Origin: Immersiella caudata
Lineage: Eukaryota > Ascomycota > Sordariomycetes > Sordariales > Lasiosphaeriaceae
DNA: 64,000 nucleotides
Assembly: GCA_030512335.1 (NCBI GenBank)
Contig: JAULSU010000002.1
Location: 1,178,001-1,242,000 of the forward strand
Direction of reading: 5' to 3'
The notes under the pieces were generated by a model. The model worked only from the letters and a program-made list of their open reading frames with translations, made no database searches and was not told the origin of the DNA. How positions within the stretch are numbered: the first letter of the stretch is position 1; each line of letters begins with the position of its first letter. Made by a program: the position numbers and the translations under genes. Positions 45,901 to 57,207 of the stretch are shown here, one piece after another.

Positions 45901-46264
45901 CTCAAGCTCCAGCATCGATGTATTCGCTACCCTCGCAAACGCACCTTGGGAATTAGCAAATACCTCACCCCAAGAAGCAACCCTCTCACCCGGTGACGTG
46001 TTGTTCCTTCCCCCGCTGTGGTTACACACTGCGACGCCCACTTCGGATGTCAGTATCGCGGTGAATGTGTTCTTCAGGGATTTAGACGGGGGCGTTTATG
46101 CGGCTGGGAGGGATGTCTACGGGAATAGAGACATTGCGGCTTATGAGAAGGGGAGAATGGATATTGGGAAGATTGTAGACAGCTTCAAGAAGGTACCGAG
46201 TGAGGTTAGAGAGTTTTATCTGTTGAGGCTGGCAGAGGAGTTGAAGGGAAGGGCGAGGGGTTAG
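42977..46264 (+). CDS. PPM2: tRNA wybutosine-synthesising protein 4 with JmjC domain
   Basis: This is the late enzyme of wybutosine formation at position 37 of tRNA-Phe. Exons are 42977-43664, 43719-44791 and 44843-46264 (introns GTGAGT...TAG and GTATGT...CAG), giving 1060 aa. Module 1 (about 35-330) is a leucine-carboxyl-methyltransferase-like domain with SAM motif NLGCGSD near 100-107, which methylates and methoxycarbonylates the side chain. Module 2 (about 400-740) is a Kelch-type propeller with repeated LLTGGR, LLAGGR and GG blocks. Module 3 (about 770-1050) is a cupin/JmjC domain. Its HYD iron motif is near 905 and its second His (LWLHTATP) near 980, as in the TYW5 hydroxylase. The fused JmjC part is common in filamentous fungi but absent in S. 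cerevisiae Ppm2. Confidence 0.92.
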
Positions 46265-49200
46265 GATCATAATTTTGCAGGGACCTGGAGCCATGTTATT
46301 TCATCGTACACTGCAGAGCTGGAAGACCATGACATGTACGAAAACGAATAACTTGGGGAAAGCTCAGAGAGAACGAGTTCGTAGCTAGAGGCGAATGTCT
46401 GGCTACCACCAATGCGAAGACTGTATGTCGTGTAGTTGGAGGTGAAGGCTCCCAGGAGCTAGGTTTATAGTGCGCAATGGCACGTTGGAGGATGTTCATG
46501 CGCATGTTCCAGCAGATGCAGAATCGAATAGCACTGTCAAGTACTGCCAAACCGCCGACATTATCGTCCAACGTGTTCCTGAAAGCCATGTAGCGACCCA
46601 ACGGTCGAAAGGCATCATCCTACCACGAGGTACTCGTGTTCGGTCTGGACGTATTTAGGGGCTCTCCCTTGATCTCTTGACCTTGCAACCAGGCTCAAAC
46701 CATCAGCACCCCTGGCACAACACCTTGATGAACATCCTCGGCCGGCCCATAATACCTTGATGGCTGATGTTGTCATCGCTGATGGAGTTGTATCAGCCAA
46801 AGCCATGAAGTTGTATCAGACTCGGCCAAGACACTTTAACCTCAATCTATTCCTCGCGCTTGGCAGGGCTCGGGAGCGGAAGTGTACCTTGGATGCCGGT
46901 CACCTTCCTACCTGGTATATCCTGCTCGTCCATTGAAACCTCAACACCACCCCAAGGCATCGAGATCAGCCACCTACCACCCCTCGCCTGAAGGACCGTA
47001 CATGTCCGCCCTGGGCGTCAACCACATCGCCAGTCGAACGTTGCACCCAGCACACTGCACACTGCCCAAGCGGCCCAACCTACCCTCCGCCAGCTCCCTC
47101 ACTCACAGCCAGCCAACCGATTGGCGCCGCATGGCGTCCGAATGCGACCTTCTCCCCCCCCTCTCAACACCCATCCCCAATGCATCGTACGTTCATGACT
47201 CGACCTCTGCCAACCGCGGCGGTAACGGCGTCTCTCGCCCTTCCCATCCATTAAGATACCATCATCCATCCATCATCATCATCATGAACTTCCCACCTCC
47301 GACAAACGGCACCTCCGACCGTGACTCGCCAGCCCCACACCCAGTCCACCCCTCGAACCACCAACACCGTCCGATACGGCGGACGCGATACTCCCCCAGT
47401 CCAGCCCAGCCCAGCAACCCAACATCCCCGTCTCCGACGAACGGACTCTATCAAAAACCGCGATTGCGTGCGTGCCTACTACCGGGCCGCAATCGCTTTT
47501 CCCACTTTGATCTCCATATGCACAACGGCAGTCTCTTCCCAAGAGTTTTTCTCTTGCCAACTTCTCCATATCTGCTCTACCTCCGAAATCGGTGTATATC
47601 TTTTACCTAGGTAGACAAATCAGGGCACACCTCCAGTCTGACAAGGTGTGGAAGAAAACCCAGCCCGGCCTGACCTAGGTGTATCGCGTGCGTAACGGTG
47701 TGACCATGTGACTGACTGACCTCGGCGAGCACCGGCCCAGGAAGCCTTCTGACACCACCCATCGCAAATAGACACACCAGTGGAGACTTCCACTGTATGA
47801 ATTCCAAGTCCACTGAACCATTCCAAGAAACCGAAACCGTCTCCACGTCCAAGTCTGATGCCAAGCCCGGAACAAAACAAACTTGCACCCCCCTATGTCC
47901 CCGTCCCGAGTGCCACCACAAACCAACAGAAACACCGCGAGTAGCCGCACGTGAGGTCATCAAGGTCCAATACTCCCGAGAAAAGGGGGATACAGGAAGG
48001 TAACAGTAACTGTAACAGCAACAACCTCCTCCGCGAAGGCCCGCTCGGAGAAATACTCTGGAAAAAAAACCATCGAGAACCAGTGGCGAAAATGTGTCAA
48101 AACTTCGAACCTTGCATCAACCCGTGACACCAGCCCCATACCTGACCTGCCTAGTAGGTACGCGAACCACTCGGCCCGCTCCTAGTTCTCAGATCAGATC
48201 ACCACCACGTGTTCGAATAGATCCAGGTGGCAAAGAAAAAATCTTTCCAGACTTCCAGACTCCAGAAAATCAAGAAACTCGTCTATCTTGCCGCTTGGCA
48301 ACGCAACGCCCCTCTCGCCTACGTAATAGGCCCTCAGGTACGCATCCCTTAACCGCCCCATACACAGAGGCCTTGATACATACGTACCATGAAAGCCAAG
48401 ACCCAAAACCCTCAAACCTACCCAAACAGGAAGTTCCCAAGTGTTCTGCCCCTGACTTCCCAACTCACTACGACCCAAAGCAGTAGGCCCTTTTGCTTCT
48501 TCTCGATGCAAAGATGCAAAGTCACTCTCCGGAATGAGACAGTTGTATTTCCAACCCCAGTCTCGGTCCCAGTCACAAATCCCAAGCCGGGGAAAACCTG
48601 CCTCGGCTTGAGATTCCCCAACGTATGATACTCTGCGTATGCATCACGTTGAGGCTCTTGACCGTGCATCCTTCTCAAATGTGACATCTCTTGGGATGCG
48701 AGTGCCCGAAGAGGCAGGTAGCAACCACCAACAGCACCCTTTCACGATCCTTCGCATGGCCCAGGCGATCTGGGCAGGTGTGCATCTGCAACCCGCAAGC
48801 ACCGGAACATGTGCCGAGCCGCTGTCACGATCGATTCGATGCGATGTGATTCGATTCGTGATCGGGGTAGATGATACGATGGCTAGGAATAGCTGCCCTG
48901 GATCCAACGGTAGGTGCTTACCTGCCTGGAGAGGCAGAGATCCAGCGTCGGTGATATGCACGCTCGCCAGTGAGAGGCCTTGTCTGGACCATGTGCATAC
49001 ATCGTGCGAAGAGCCTCGACGTCGTGCCTCTTGCGTCAGAGACTGGACCTTGCCGCCGAGATCTGCTCACAGATGGATTTGGATGGTCACCGAATGGACC
49101 ATCTTCTCATGGAAAAGGAGCCGCCCTCGGAATCCCATCTCTCATCTCCCACCTGCCCGCCGGCCCCTTCCAAAAGCCACACCGACTCCTCCCGCCTCTC

Positions 49201-50000
49201 GCTAGGAAAGCCCAGAACGCAAAGGACTCTGCCTCGCCTTGCCCACAGGCTAGCCTCTCCACCTGTGACAGTCACAAGTTTGACACGAGTAGTTCACACC
49301 CGCCATCAAACTCCCCCGCCCCTTTCAAAAGTAGGTTGCTTCTCCAGAGCCATCAGACGATATTTGAATATTGATCTCGTAATGGCCAAATGGTTAATAA
49401 TCCCATCTTGGAAACCCGCTTCGCTACCCTGCTCCAAAGCACGAGCGAGCGGCCTCGCAGATTTTCCAGATTGTCTTCCTTTCCCACCCACTTAGCATCG
49501 CCATAGTGTGCCCACAACAAGCCGCCCCCAAGGCTGGCTGGCATCGGAGCCTCAGTCTTGGTAGCCAAGACCGAGCTTGAGTAAACAGGCAAGGGGGGAA
49601 AATTTTCCTTTGCGCCCTATGACAAAACGGCCCGAGAATCGATGCACATCGCAAACAAACCCAGATTCACCGCCGGGAACCAACTCTCCAGCCCGTTTCA
49701 CGGTTACGAGCGGGCGGCTAGTATCGAAGCCCGGTTGGACATTAACATCAGGCCAATATCGCGGCACTCGTGGGCGGTTCAGGGACGCTTGTGGTTTGAT
49801 TCGGCCGAGATGGGGCGTGACAGCTGGCCCGGAGTCGCTCTCATGCGCACGCCGGCCTGATTGGGTTGACTGCCCGCGCAGCCTGCGATTGTTGCTCTGT
49901 GTCAGCTAGGGCGAACAGCCGCTGGAGATTGGCAGCCTCGTTTGCCCTCGCCCCTCGCAGCCACCCCCATTCGCCCCCAACCAACCGTAGAAATAAAAAA
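46265..50000. other. Gene desert of 9 kb, left part
   Basis: No frame shows a domain. The longest (about 240 aa at 46882-47610) lacks an ATG at its start and is low-complexity. A CAT repeat stands at 47273-47284. The composition resembles the coding parts of the window rather than A/T-rich decayed repeats, so this is not an obvious heterochromatic block. Confidence 0.45.
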
Positions 50001-53000
50001 TCACGAAATCTGTCTGCAACGCCGCTGCACAACTGGAGTGAGCCATGTTCCTGCAGGAATGGAATATTATTGGTATTATTGCCGTGGTTTGCTTTTACCC
50101 GCTGACTGGTCATCGTCGCCGGTCACGGATTGAGGCCTTCTCCGGACATCGCCAGCCAGAAAGGAAGATCGGGCTGAGGGCCTTCCTTCCCCCTTTCAGC
50201 TGCCATGCGCGGGTCCTGCGCCAGCTGGCGGAGGGCAGATGATCTTCCGGCATATCTCCCCCAAAAGTCAAGTGGCTCCGACCGGAGCCGCCTCGCCGTA
50301 TGGCCTGTTGAGGCTGCGAGTGTCCAGTATGATTGGGGGTGTCGGTGATGTCCTATTGGTGAGTAGACGTGTTGCGAGTTCCACGGCATCTCCGCCGACA
50401 AGGGAGTCCTTGTAGCGGTTGCGCCCCCCCGCTGAAGAAATGTTCTAGAAACCTGCCTGTCTGACCACTTTCCGCCCGATCAGGCATGGTCAACTGACGT
50501 CGCCCAGGGGCACGGGCGGTTCGGATGATGGCGACCCTGCGGGTTGTGGGTGAGCAGACGGTGAGCCGTGAATTGCGAACCGCGTGGAAAGAGAAATGGA
50601 AGCCTTCCAATACAACATCAGCCACCTGCTACTGGAGAGGTTGTGAGGTCACAGCGACGCAGAGGCAAGCTGGTGCGTTTGCGCACCCCGGGATTAGCCC
50701 AGCCCCCATGCACACATCTCCGGCAGGTGGGAGAGTGCGATGCGCGTGCCAGCCGTCCACGTCGTCCAAGTGGCTGACCATCGAATGAGAGAGCAGAGGG
50801 ATCGTCGTCTCGTGGGGTCTGTGGAATATTCTCTGCTCATTCCTGATCGGGCTGCGCAACCATGTTGGCGCTCGCCCCCGCTGATCAAACGTGGCCAGCC
50901 CGTCTCTCACACGGTGCCCCTTCCCCTTTCCGCTGTGGCACGGCGACACGTCTTTTCTTTTGCACGCTTCAGAATGCGATACGCCGGGCCTTTTGGAAGC
51001 AACCCATCGCCCCCGCCTGTCCCCTTTTGTGATTGGAGTTGGCCTGCCTGGGAAGGCGGAATTAAACTGACCATTTCCCGTCTCTGCCTGCGTGAATTGA
51101 TTACTCAAGTCGCGGCTGGATCGGGCGCCTCGCCAAACATGCGTGCTCTTGCTGCTGGAAACGACACACCACACCACACCATTGTCCCAGGTGGTCGCAC
51201 CGCCGCGTCTCATTAGCTGAGCAGAGGGTTGTAGTAGACTGATATTCGCCTCCCGATTACTGGCGTGTTCGTCTGCATATTGACCTTCGGGCCTTCGCGC
51301 TTCTTGGGAGATGGGACGGGCTCCTTTGACAGCTACCTGCTAGTTTCCCGAATTTCAGCCGGTCCGGTGAGAGCTATCCCATTGCGCCTTTGAGGCTTCT
51401 TTGTTTGCGAAAGCGCAGTGGTTCGCATTGCGCCATATGACGAGTTGTGGACTTTTAGCGGATCTGATTCAAGACCACAACTTAGCGGGCAATGGGAACC
51501 CTTGACCCCAAACTTTCGGGACTTTCTGGCGGGCCCAAGACATGACGACAAGGCCAAATGGACCCGTCGACTGATGATCGACGATGAGTCGCAAATAGAA
51601 CAGCGATTTGCCATACTGACGGACCCCGCTGGGTCCTCTGCGATTCTGGGGACCGTCGTTTCTCTGGCGGTGCGCATGCGGCAGTCCCGCTGAATACCCG
51701 GTCGCATGATACGGAAGCTCTCGAGCCTCTCTAACGGGAAGGACACTGAGCCAGGCAAAACACGGTTCGCGTGAATATCATGGAGTCGATCAGGCCCTGA
51801 TCGCCTTTGGTTCCCGCCCCAGAACACAGGTGCACCGTGTGAGTTGCTGTTTCGTCGAACTGGCTTGGGCTGACTGGGAGGGCACTAATCCCAATTCGGC
51901 GCGGCGACTTGAGCTTGTGCCTCGGATGCGTCTCCGCAACGCCCAAGCCTCTGCAAATCGCTGAAGACGATGGAGTTTATCAGCGGCGACCATGATAATG
52001 CTTTGACACACTCCACCATCGATTTAAAGCAGCGCAAGGGATAGCACGAATCGGCGTCGGGCCTAGCGGGAGTCCGTATCGTGTTCTCCAGCAAAGGAGA
52101 GGTCCAGTTGACTCTTGCGGCTCTCCCGTCGCTGCCCGCCCGTTTCTTCCTCTGTCGACAATTAAGAGGCGGTCCTTGACATGGTTGACACGGGCGCGCG
52201 CAGCGCTCTCATTGGTCAACCACAACTTGCAGACAACTGCCGAGAAGTCCTTCGTTGTGACGGGCGGTGCGGCCATTGGAGGGGTTGTTCAGAGACATGA
52301 TGCGATTAGATACCGAATCGCGACCCATGGATCGCGAGGTACATCTGAGTCCCAGAAATTGATTGTTTTGCGGTGTTGTTTGCTCTTTCCATCTTTCAGG
52401 CGTGCACGACTCATGCGGGGCGCGACGGACAGCCGCACCTCGCGGGGTGGCCGTTCGATGTCGGAGCTGACAGCATATATCCGTTGTGGGGAGCAGTGTG
52501 GAGTCCATCCTCCAGGCGTCTTCCGTCTTCCAGACTGCCTTGGCAAAAAAGCGCGGCTGCTACTGCTCTCCACCTGGTTGGTGCCTGAGGCCATCATGCC
52601 GAGCAATCTTCCCCTCTTCCTGGGATGGGTGTCGGATGTCGGGTCCCTGCCAAGGAGGGTGTCCGAGCAGCGACTACTTGGTGGCTAGCCGCTATCCGAA
52701 TGCTCGCTGGGGAGGTCCAAGTCATTCGCGTCGTCTCATTTTCGCTAGCCTCATTAGTTCTGACTGTTTTCCGAACCCTTATCTGCGTCGCAACTGACCA
52801 GTCAACGAGGCAAAAGAAGAAGGCGTTCCAATCCAGAGTCCTGGGTGGTGAGGAGTCCGAGGGGACGCTGCGGGGAGCGGGGAAGAGAACCAAAGGCCAA
52901 CCACTGGCGGCAGGATAAGGTAGCAAGCTGCCCCCGACTGCGACCTCTATGCCTTCGCCCCGTTCGCTCCTGCCCATGAAACACCTAACAAGCAAGCGGA

Positions 53001-54059
53001 AGATCTCAGTCGTAAATCACATTGTGATGTGGTCTGTGGGCACACGGCCGTTAAAGATACGTTCCTCGTGGTGGCTGCAGCATCACGGTTCTTTTTTCCA
53101 CTGAATCTTGGCGGCTCAAGCCCCCCTTCTGCCAGGAGCTGCTTGGCCGAGGAAACGGGCGTCCCGTCACGGGCAACCTGGAAGGCCAAGACAGAAACCC
53201 TGAGATGGCGGCAAGCGCGACGTAAGAGGTTGTGGAGTAGCCCCGGAGGGTCACTCCTAATGCGTCGCCGCCGTGGCACGAAGCAGACGGCCGCATTCTG
53301 CACCGTATGGCGGACGCGACACTGCACTTGCTTGGAGGACGGTCGTCTGGGAGCACCCACCTAACTTCGTAGCGCAGCGTCGCGTGGAGCGTCGTAGCAG
53401 TGGTGGGACTGGCTCCGGTAACGCCAATAATGTGCAGCGAAGGGCGGAATGACGAAGTCAACCGCCAGCGTGATTGGACGCAGCCGCGGCAGGTCGCTCA
53501 TTCTTCGCCCCTTCCATCGCGGAAGCCTTCTAGAAGCACGCTCCAGGCGACCCCACCGCCCTTCGCTCATTTCCTGCCCCCCAATCCAACGGCGTGCACC
53601 TTGGGTCAATCTGTCGTCTTGGTCAATCTGCGCCGATGCCAGGCCGTCATGGTGCTGCCTCGCCGGCCTCCCTGCTAACAGACGTTAGGCGGCGATGGCG
53701 ATCGTGCAGTGCCCGACCAGCGTGACAGTCGCAAATGCCAGAGGGATCCGCGAATACGTTTTTTTTACCCTCTTACACTTCTCTTCAGGTTCTCCTCGGC
53801 AGCTGGCAGGGGTGTCGGGCAGGGGTCCCGTCTGGCATCCACGAGAGGCCAAGACCCAAGTGGGTGCCAAGACGTTGCCGATGGATGGTTGGGTGACAGG
53901 GGTAACAGGGGAGCAGGGGTAGGGTCAAGCGTGGAGGGAACAGGGAGCAGGAGCAGTCACCCCGGGCGCTGGGCGTTCACAGACGCCTTCACCTTCCCGA
54001 CTCATTTAGGCCTTGGCCCTGCCCGCGAGCCTGCCTTTGTCGGCTTTCCCTTTTGATCT
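50001..54059. other. Gene desert of 9 kb, middle part
   Basis: The frames overlap on both strands and have no domain, no repeat and no splice continuity that I could establish. No tRNA-like cloverleaf or B-box was found by eye. Confidence 0.4.
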
Positions 54060-55224
54060 CCCTCTTCCGCCACCAAAAGTGCCCGACTAAACCTCCAAGC
54101 GCTGCTTTTCACTCCACAACCAAGCAGCCGGGTCCATCAGCCCCCTTCGCCCCCTTTGACAGAAAACCGCTGCGTGCCCGCGAACCCATCGCTCCGGATC
54201 ACCGTTCTTTGTGTTGTCGCCCAGGAGACTTACATCAGGATACTCACACCACCGCTCCCGTCTCGCCATCGTTCCCCTCTCATCGTGTGTCATTGTGCTG
54301 TCGTTGCCTGTCTCTTTGACCTCGCAGGGACTGTCGCTGGTGACCTCGGATTTTGCTCCGCGCGTTCTGGGTCGTCGAGAGCCGCCCCGCTGGGCCCTTT
54401 TTTCTCTCTCCGATCGCTCCTGCTTCTCTGGGAAGGACGTATCCTGGGACTCGTCTGAACTAAACTCTCGCAACCCGCATTTCGCCTTCCGCCAGTTGGG
54501 CAACATTGGACCGATTTTTTTGCTCGATCGATGAGCCCCGCAGCCTGGCTCTGACGTCGACACACCAAACAAACACCACACGAGAAGTTGCTCACCCTTG
54601 GACCTCGATCTGATCTGCTTCGGCCTCGCCATCGCCGCCAAACTTTAACCGCCTGTCAGGCCTGTTTCCTGTGCGACGACGGGAACGACGAGGAAGGGGC
54701 GCCTGCTGTGCTGCCCCCGCTGCACCACACACAGCGTCGCGCTCCCCCTTGGACGCCGTGTGAAATCCTCGCGGCCGGCTGCTTGACCGGACGGCTGCGT
54801 GCAGGTTCTGGGTGACGTTCCAAATCTGACACACGATATTCCCGACAGCGCGGCCGCTGGAGTTTAGAGTGGCCACAGGCTGCGCGCTCTGCTGCGTCTT
54901 TCCGCTCTCTGTTCTGGCCGTGGAGGATCCATTGGCTGGTCCAGGCCGGTACTTACACGGGAACGGAGTAGGAAGGCTACCCGCAACTCGCTGGAATCGG
55001 GCAGCGACGCACTCCCAAACGACGGGTTTCTGCGAGTCCCTGCATTCCTTGCAAACGGGGCTTCATATAGTGCCCACCCCGCTCCGCGTTGCCACCTTTT
55101 GCACCAGCACAGTTTACCATTCGAGGTGATGAGGTAGCAAAAGGCCGCTCCTCGTCCACCGTTCTAGCTGAGGCTTGTCCACCCACACACCCCTTCCTCA
55201 CCGGCGAGCTCACCGCGGGAAGAA
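54060..55224. promoter_or_regulatory. Probable long promoter and leader of the RGS gene
   Basis: The + strand is C/T-rich from 54060 to 54600, as in long fungal leaders, and no gene is recognisable before the ATG at 55225. Some upstream exon or intron of the RGS transcript may lie here. I could not fix its ends. Confidence 0.4.
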
Positions 55225-56358
55225 ATGCCCAGGTCGCGAATACGCGGACAGTCGCCGGTTCTCATGACTCCTAGTCCGTCACCCCGGGAAACATCGCCAA
55301 AGCCGTCATCCGTCTTCGAGGACGGCGACGGCGACTCGGTTATGACGGCATCCAGGCCCCCTAGCATGGCCCTCATGCCCCTGGCCTCGGCAGCTACCAG
55401 TCCGACATCGCCACCGTCGCTGCGAGACATCCTGTCCAACACCGCACCACCCCCATATACGCTCGGCGCCTTCACGGCGTTCCTGTCTCAGAACCACTGC
55501 CTCGAGACGCTCGAGTTCACCATGGACGCTGACCGCTACAGAGACGCCCACACTCAGATCCTACAACACCATTCGATAGGTGCAGGAGACGCTAACGAGC
55601 ACGTGTGCGCCCTGTGGCAAAAGCTGATGCATGCTTACATCCTGCCTTGCGGCTATCGCGAGGTCAATCTCCCGGCTCATGTCCGGGACAGATTATTGTC
55701 GCTGCCGGCGACCCCGACGCCACCTTCCCCTACGGAGCTGGACGAGGCCGTCACGATTGTGTACGAGCTCATGAACGATAGCGTGCTAGGCCCCTTTCTC
55801 GCATCTGTTTCTGCCCCGTCGCCCGAATTGCCGGACGAGGACCACGAGCACCGGCAACACCGGGCCCGTCTCCGAATTCCCAAAGAAGGCTCGTCGCTCT
55901 CCAACCATAGCCACAATCATCACAGCCACGAAGAACCAAATCGGTCGCCCAAGGTTGGGTTCTTGCCGCTTCTCAATCTGTCGTGGACGAACGATCACCA
56001 CCACCACGGAAGCCACCACGGGGGCCGGTCGGGGTCGTCGTCAGCTGAGATTGTTGAGCGGGAAGTCGGGCTCACCGATGACACTGGGAGTACGGGGTCG
56101 CCGTCTGGAAACGAGCCCATGACGCCACCTACGACACCGCCCACGTCAGACTGGGCTTTTAGCACATCGCCTAGCAGTCTCCACCGGGCCATCAGCGCAC
56201 ACAACAACGGCTGGAAGAAGATGGGCGCCAAGCTCGGCCTCAGCCGAAGGGGACGCAACAAGCGCTCGCACAACAGCAGCACCGCGTCCGCCGGCTCCGA
56301 TGTCGACCTTCCGATGACCGACGCCCCTCCGGGCAGCAGCAGCAGCAACCCGTTATAG
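55225..56358 (+). CDS. Regulator of G-protein signalling, RgsA/Rgs2-like
   Basis: This is a GTPase-activating protein for a heterotrimeric G-alpha subunit; in aspergilli the RgsA class acts on the glucose- and stress-sensing GanB pathway. It is a single exon of 377 aa. The RGS domain spans about residues 60-195. Helix 1 starts at LRDILSNTAPPPYTLGAFTAFL, followed by ETLEFTMDADRYR and, near the end, AVTIVYELMNDSVLGPFL. The C-terminal half is low-complexity: His-rich (about 225-275), Ser/Thr/Pro-rich, then a basic patch KLGLSRRGRNKR. The stop is TAG. The same frame remains open for 282 codons downstream (see the next entry). Confidence 0.88.
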   Translation: MPRSRIRGQSPVLMTPSPSPRETSPKPSSVFEDGDGDSVMTASRPPSMALMPLASAATSPTSPPSLRDILSNTAPPPYTLGAFTAFLSQNHCLETLEFTMDADRYRDAHTQILQHHSIGAGDANEHVCALWQKLMHAYILPCGYREVNLPAHVRDRLLSLPATPTPPSPTELDEAVTIVYELMNDSVLGPFLASVSAPSPELPDEDHEHRQHRARLRIPKEGSSLSNHSHNHHSHEEPNRSPKVGFLPLLNLSWTNDHHHHGSHHGGRSGSSSAEIVEREVGLTDDTGSTGSPSGNEPMTPPTTPPTSDWAFSTSPSSLHRAISAHNNGWKKMGAKLGLSRRGRNKRSHNSSTASAGSDVDLPMTDAPPGSSSSNPL

Positions 56359-56595
56359 GGGTTACAGGTCACGCCAGTCTTGGAAGCGACCCCCACGACA
56401 ACAGCACCTTCGCAGTTTGTACCGCTTTTGCCAGTACCAGATCGCGTCACGGAAGAAAAGACGCAATCGACAAGGCAACGGCCGGTAGTGCATCGTGGAG
56501 GTGAGTGGGAGGAGCCGCACCCAGGCCAGCGTTTCTCGTTTCCCCCAGCGAGGAGCACTGGCGGGTGTGTCACCGATCACCATCACCACGCCATC

Positions 56596-57207
56596 ATGGG
56601 GGCTCACAACAAAATTGGCATGGCCGCAAAATATGCACCTTATTCGAGCAGAACCGGAAACTTCGGCCCCCGCCGACTCATCCGGTCTCGCTTGAGACCA
56701 ACATCATTCAAAGCCCTTCGCATTCCCAGCATCAATCGTCACAACCAACCCACATCTCCACCACCCTATACACCTCAGAGCAACGCACCCAGCACCGCGC
56801 CGATTTTCAAGCGCCGGGCATCGATCGAGTTCGCCGGGACGAATATGGAAGTCGACACCTTTTTTGAGGAGGCCACCGACACCGACGGCTTCTCGAGACC
56901 TCTGAGTTGTGCCATTGAGACCGTTACGTCATCAGAGCTGTCGTCCCCGCAAATTTCGGTGACAGACTTTTCCAACCATCTCAACATTGCGTTGGAAGCC
57001 GGGCGCTTCAACCCCAGCGTAGCCCACCCCGGATCGATCTCGAGGGAATACCTGCGCGCCAGTACACCCGATGGCGATCCGTACGGCTGGGAGGCAGAGC
57101 TCAGCAAGAAGCTGACGTGCTCGGAACTCGAATACCGGAGGGCCGGTGGGGCTCGGAAAAGCCTGCTCCACCGCGTCTTCAGCTTGGGCCCAAGGGGCGT
57201 CTCTTGA
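56596..57207 (+). CDS. Unknown protein, in frame behind the RGS gene
   Basis: A 203-codon frame starts at ATG 56596. The open frame is continuous back to the TAG of the RGS gene at 56356-56358 and is in the same phase. The N-terminal part is basic (RRLIRSRLRPTSFKALR), followed by Pro/Ser-rich sequence, KRRASIEF, an acidic segment (DTFFEEATDTDGFSRPL), SSPQISVTDFSNHLNIAL and a basic C-terminus ending SLLHRVFSLGPRGVS. The composition looks protein-like and no domain is recognised. It may be a separate small gene, or a 3' extension of the RGS protein reached by read-through or splicing around the TAG. Confidence 0.55.
   Translation: MGAHNKIGMAAKYAPYSSRTGNFGPRRLIRSRLRPTSFKALRIPSINRHNQPTSPPPYTPQSNAPSTAPIFKRRASIEFAGTNMEVDTFFEEATDTDGFSRPLSCAIETVTSSELSSPQISVTDFSNHLNIALEAGRFNPSVAHPGSISREYLRASTPDGDPYGWEAELSKKLTCSELEYRRAGGARKSLLHRVFSLGPRGVS

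Noticed and set aside
46882..47610. 242-aa frame on + in the 9-kb desert
   Set aside because: It begins at GTG rather than ATG, is Pro/Ser/His-rich and low-complexity, and contains a CAT repeat. No homology is visible.
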